Of a stretch of DNA of 64,000 nt, positions 61,643 to 64,000 are shown piece after piece (the first letter of the stretch is position 1; each line of letters begins with the position of its first letter). Position numbers and translations under genes: made by a program. A model generated the notes under the pieces. That model saw nothing but the letters and a program-made list of their open reading frames with translations. It was not told the origin of the DNA and did no database searches. Source of the DNA: Pseudomonas wadenswilerensis (GTDB lineage Bacteria > Pseudomonadota > Gammaproteobacteria > Pseudomonadales > Pseudomonadaceae); assembly GCF_900497695.1 (NCBI RefSeq), contig NZ_UIDD01000006.1, forward strand, positions 430,254-494,253, given 5' to 3'.

Positions 61643-62508
61643 TCTCCACAGAAGCAGTCAATGTCTTCTGTCAGGAAGTCAAAATCCAAGTCAGTTTGTC
61701 TAGCGCGCTGGTCTGCTGACCAAGCCAGCGATCGGTAGTTGGGACGATCTTTGCGGAATACTTGGCCGAACCGCTCCTCGGTACCAGACCACCAGATCAC
61801 TCTGGACGGGTCTGCCTGAATGGTTCTTATCAACTTGGCCTCGTTCTTTTTCCAGCACAGGTCGCAGTTACCGTAATCCGAGTCCATGCCCAGGTCAAAA
61901 GGCTGCGCTGCCCAGAAGGCCGTCACAGCCTCTTTCGTGATGCCCGCGACGTAGGACGGGCAGACGCTGTCCCAGCGAGCATTGGCGCGCTCGTTGGCGG
62001 TCATCATTCGGCTGTAGCGGCGGGGTTCGTCGTAGCGGATGCCGACGATGCAGTCCCACTCGTCATAGCCCAAGGCGCGCATGTGCTTCTCGCCGATCTT
62101 CACCTTCAAGTAAGCGGTGCACATGTTGTTGCTGAAGTTCGGCAGTACGGCGGGCAGGTTCTTTTCCGCCTTGCGGTAGGCCTGGTAGTACTCCAGCATC
62201 ATCGTGAATGGTTCACCGTTGCGGCTGGCCGTCTCGAAGTCGACGATCTTGTACCAGGGCGCGTCGTCCGGTTGGCCGTACACGCGGCACCATTCCATCC
62301 AAACGATGTTGACGCTCCAGTGCTTGGCCATGGCGCCAATGAAGATCAGTGTCTCCTCGCGCTCCTTGCCGGTGTTCTGGAAGAAGGCGTGCACGTTTGC
62401 CGGGAGCTTGCCGCCGTGGGCCTCAAGGATTTTCCAGAGCATGTGCCCGCTGGTGCGGCCACCACTGACGCCGATCTGCGCCGGCCCAGTGATCTGGTAG
62501 GGGTTCAT
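61639..62508 (-). CDS. PAPS reductase-like PP-loop protein, 289 aa
   Basis: ATG 62508 (MNPYQITGPAQIGVSGGRTS) has AAGGAG upstream; the longer frame does not. The SGGRTSG loop is the PP-loop of adenine nucleotide alpha-hydrolases (PAPS reductase/DndC-like). Further cues are HAFFQNTGKEREETL, a YGNCDLCWKK cysteine pair and a final CFCGD. Phages often carry such proteins; activity and substrate are unknown. It overlaps the convergent membrane gene by 4 bases. Confidence 0.82.
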   Translation of the reverse strand: MNPYQITGPAQIGVSGGRTSGHMLWKILEAHGGKLPANVHAFFQNTGKEREETLIFIGAMAKHWSVNIVWMEWCRVYGQPDDAPWYKIVDFETASRNGEPFTMMLEYYQAYRKAEKNLPAVLPNFSNNMCTAYLKVKIGEKHMRALGYDEWDCIVGIRYDEPRRYSRMMTANERANARWDSVCPSYVAGITKEAVTAFWAAQPFDLGMDSDYGNCDLCWKKNEAKLIRTIQADPSRVIWWSGTEERFGQVFRKDRPNYRSLAWSADQRARQTDLDFDFLTEDIDCFCGD

Positions 62509-62584
62509 GGCAATCTCCTTTGCAGGCGCCGCCCTCGCCGGGGTGGCGCGAATCAAGAAAGTGGGATATCTCTGACTGTCCGTT

Positions 62585-62791
62585 TTGAGGCGTATTGAGA
62601 GGGAAATAGCTTTGGTGCTGAAAGATGTTTGGGAGGCGGCAGCCGCCATAGGCACATGCGCAGCCGTAATAGTGGCTTTGGTCTTTTCGTATCGCGCCCT
62701 AGCGGACAGCCGAAGGATAGAGAAGGACAGGTCCGATCTTGCGGCTGCAAGAATTCTTGGGCCGGTTAGCTCCCTAGAAGAGCAGGTCTGA
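62585..62791 (+). pseudogene. Membrane protein gene cut by the IS
   Basis: A frame of 68 codons with one membrane helix (AAAIGTCAAVIVALVFSYRA) followed by a charged region (DSRRIEKDRSDLAAARI). The stop at 62789 is made by the first bases of the IS end, so the original gene was longer. The TTG start at 62585 is uncertain. The N-terminal plan resembles the 264-aa membrane protein at 60848. Confidence 0.6.
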
Positions 62792-62812
62792 ACTGGTCAA
62801 CAGATTTTGGAC
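62789..62812. repeat. IS3 terminal repeat (orfB side), inferred
   Basis: TGAACTGGTCAACAG follows the broken gene and precedes the orfB stop by 36 bases. The matching left repeat and target duplication are outside the window, so the boundary is approximate. Confidence 0.5.
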
Positions 62813-62824
62813 ACCGGTTTAGGT

Positions 62825-63670
62825 TCATGCCGCAACCTTGAGCTTTTTCTCCATGGCTACCGGGGTTTCATAGCCGTTGTAGCTGTGGAGACGCTTAAGG
62901 TTGTAACGCATCAGATAAGCCTGGATGTCTAACTGTGCTTGCGCTTCGGTTTCGTAACCTTCTGCTGGCATCCACTCAGACTTCAATGCACCGAAGAAGC
63001 GCTCCATGACGGCGTTATCCCAGCACTGGCCTCGGTGACTCATGCTCTGTTCCAGACCGTACTCCTCAAGAGCAGCCCTGAATTTATGGCTGGTGTACTG
63101 ACAGCCCTGATCCGAGTGGAACATCACTCCAGCCGGTCTACCTCTAGATTCGGCCGCCATTCGTAGCGCCTCGCAGGCAAGCCGGGCATCGGCGATCATT
63201 GAGAAAGCCCAGCCCACCACTCGGCGAGCATACAAGTCGATCACAGCCGCCAAGTACAGCCAACGCTTGCCTACCTGGATGTAGGTGACATCGCCGCACC
63301 ACACCTGGTTGACCGTCGAGACGTTGAAGTTTCGCTTGAGCTGGTTACTCGCGATCAATGCTTCTGTGCCCGATGATCGGTAACGATGCGGCCTGCGTTG
63401 CTTGCATTGCAGACCGGCTTCCTTCATCAGCATACGTACCTTGTATCGCCCGGCTTTATGGCCAGCACGACGCAATTCCCGAACCAGCGTTCGCGACCCA
63501 GCAGAGCTACGAGAGGCCTTGAAAAGGCTGGCCATCGTTGAACGCAGATCCTCTCTGACCGGATCCTTTCGTCCCTGGCGTTTTCGCCATGCGTAGAAAC
63601 TGCTGCGCCGAACTCCAAGGACGCGACAGCAGTCGAAAACACCAAATTGCTCACTCAGTTCGTTGATCAA
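62825..63670 (-). CDS. IS3 transposase OrfB (catalytic part)
   Basis: A 281-aa integrase-like domain. HTH_21-type region 40-95 and rve domain with D127 (CGDVTYI), D187 (HSDQGCQYTS) and E223 (VMERFFGALKSEW), a DD(35)E set. The TTG at 63670 is probably not used alone; expression is by -1 frameshift from orfA, and the frame is open back to the slip site. Confidence 0.93.
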   Translation of the reverse strand: MINELSEQFGVFDCCRVLGVRRSSFYAWRKRQGRKDPVREDLRSTMASLFKASRSSAGSRTLVRELRRAGHKAGRYKVRMLMKEAGLQCKQRRPHRYRSSGTEALIASNQLKRNFNVSTVNQVWCGDVTYIQVGKRWLYLAAVIDLYARRVVGWAFSMIADARLACEALRMAAESRGRPAGVMFHSDQGCQYTSHKFRAALEEYGLEQSMSHRGQCWDNAVMERFFGALKSEWMPAEGYETEAQAQLDIQAYLMRYNLKRLHSYNGYETPVAMEKKLKVAA

Positions 63671-63969
63671 CGAGAACGATCCTTGGAGTCCCGAAGCAGG
63701 AGAGCACTGGCCTTTTTTAGGATTTCGATATCCCGGTCCTTTTGCCGGACTAGCGCTTCCAGCTCCTGGATTCGCTGCTGCTCTGGAGTGATGGCCTTGG
63801 CGCCGACTGGTGTTTGACCTTCTCGTTCCTGGCGCAGTTGCTCGACCCAGCGACGAAGCGCGGTCCGCCCTAGGCCAAGGCTCTCGCAGACATCAGGGAC
63901 TGACTCACCATCGTCCAGCACCATCTCGGCAGCTTTGATTTTGAATTCGTTCGAGTAAGATTTTCGCAC
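63667..63969 (-). CDS. IS3 transposase OrfA (DNA-binding part)
   Basis: A 100-aa helix-turn-helix protein (RKSYSNEFKIKAAEMV, SVPDVCESLGLGRTALRRWV) with a leucine-zipper region (QRIQELEALVRQKDRDIEIL). I chose GTG 63969, preceded by GGAGG at 8 bases; TTG 63984 is the alternative. Contains the slippery A AAA AAG. Confidence 0.9.
   Translation of the reverse strand: MRKSYSNEFKIKAAEMVLDDGESVPDVCESLGLGRTALRRWVEQLRQEREGQTPVGAKAITPEQQRIQELEALVRQKDRDIEILKKASALLLRDSKDRSR
63712..63718 (-). other. IS3 -1 frameshift site AAAAAAG
   Basis: On the minus strand, A AAA AAG in the orfA frame (codons AAA AAG for the KK of EILKKAS). The -1 frame continues without stop into orfB. Confidence 0.88.
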
Positions 63970-64000
63970 TGATTTTGCCTCCAATTGGGCGCCATAATAG

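Larger units (their letters stand above)
56701..64000. mobile_element. Element 2: prophage or phage-like island at tRNA-Pro, left part
   Basis: Begins at the tRNA 3' end with integrase, excisionase candidate and minus-strand early phage genes. Structural genes and attR are outside the window on the right. It is interrupted by an IS3-family element at the right edge. Confidence 0.85.
62789..64000 (-). mobile_element. IS3-family insertion sequence, left end outside
   Basis: Contains orfB (62825-63670) and orfA (63667-63969) on the minus strand. The end next to orfB begins at about 62789 with TGAACTGGTCAACAGATTTT. The other terminal repeat lies beyond base 64000, so length is at least 1.2 kb. 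Orientation is reversed relative to the window. Confidence 0.88.

Overview
The window reads as a GC-rich gammaproteobacterial chromosome, most likely Pseudomonas of the P. putida group. The basis is codon use, P. putida-style REP elements (the GTGGGAGC..GGCTTGCC type), the gene order thrS-infC-rpmI-rplT-pheS-pheT-ihfA-merR-tRNA-Pro, an rbs operon ending in a nucleoside hydrolase gene, and an ATT-initiated infC. The species is inferred from remembered gene order and was not tested by a search.

Region 1 (1 to about 23.65 kb) is the right part of a siphovirus-type prophage. In order it carries a holin, an HNH nuclease, an HK97-type head module (terS, terL, portal, prohead protease, capsid, connectors), a lambda-type tail module (tail tube, the two tail chaperone frames, tape measure, homologues of M, L, K, I and J), a tail fibre and a lysis cassette (GH19 endolysin, Rz and nested Rz1). 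The tail chaperones are joined by a GGGAAAG slippery heptamer, the same one lambda uses for G/GT. A lipoprotein gene sits between K and I as a probable moron. The prophage integrase and early genes lie left of the window.

Region 2 (23.7 to 56.7 kb) is host backbone: lipoproteins, two GNAT acetyltransferases, a Gfo/Idh oxidoreductase, a shikimate dehydrogenase-like enzyme, YceH, SstT, an MFS exporter beside NhaR, TerC, a PuuB-like oxidase, two tRNA-Val(GAC) genes with stringent-type promoters, and endA with a small upstream gene under a canonical LexA box. A periplasmic glutaminase-asparaginase is divergent from rbsBACRKD plus an exported nucleoside hydrolase. The rbs promoter (TTGACA-17-CATAGT) is followed at once by a perfect LacI-type operator. 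Cold-shock and small periplasmic protein genes lead into the translation operon thrS to ihfA.

Region 3 (56.7 kb to the end) is a second integrated element at the 3' end of tRNA-Pro(GGG). It holds a tyrosine integrase beside a triple 11-bp repeat, an excisionase candidate and minus-strand early phage genes (ASCH-like, zinc-ribbon, PAPS-reductase-like PP-loop). Plus-strand accessory genes are set among them: a possible HEPN-motif protein, an AT-rich two-helix membrane protein, and a related membrane protein gene cut off by an IS3-family insertion that runs off the right edge. These accessory genes are the best place in the window to look for an undescribed phage-borne defence or exclusion function.
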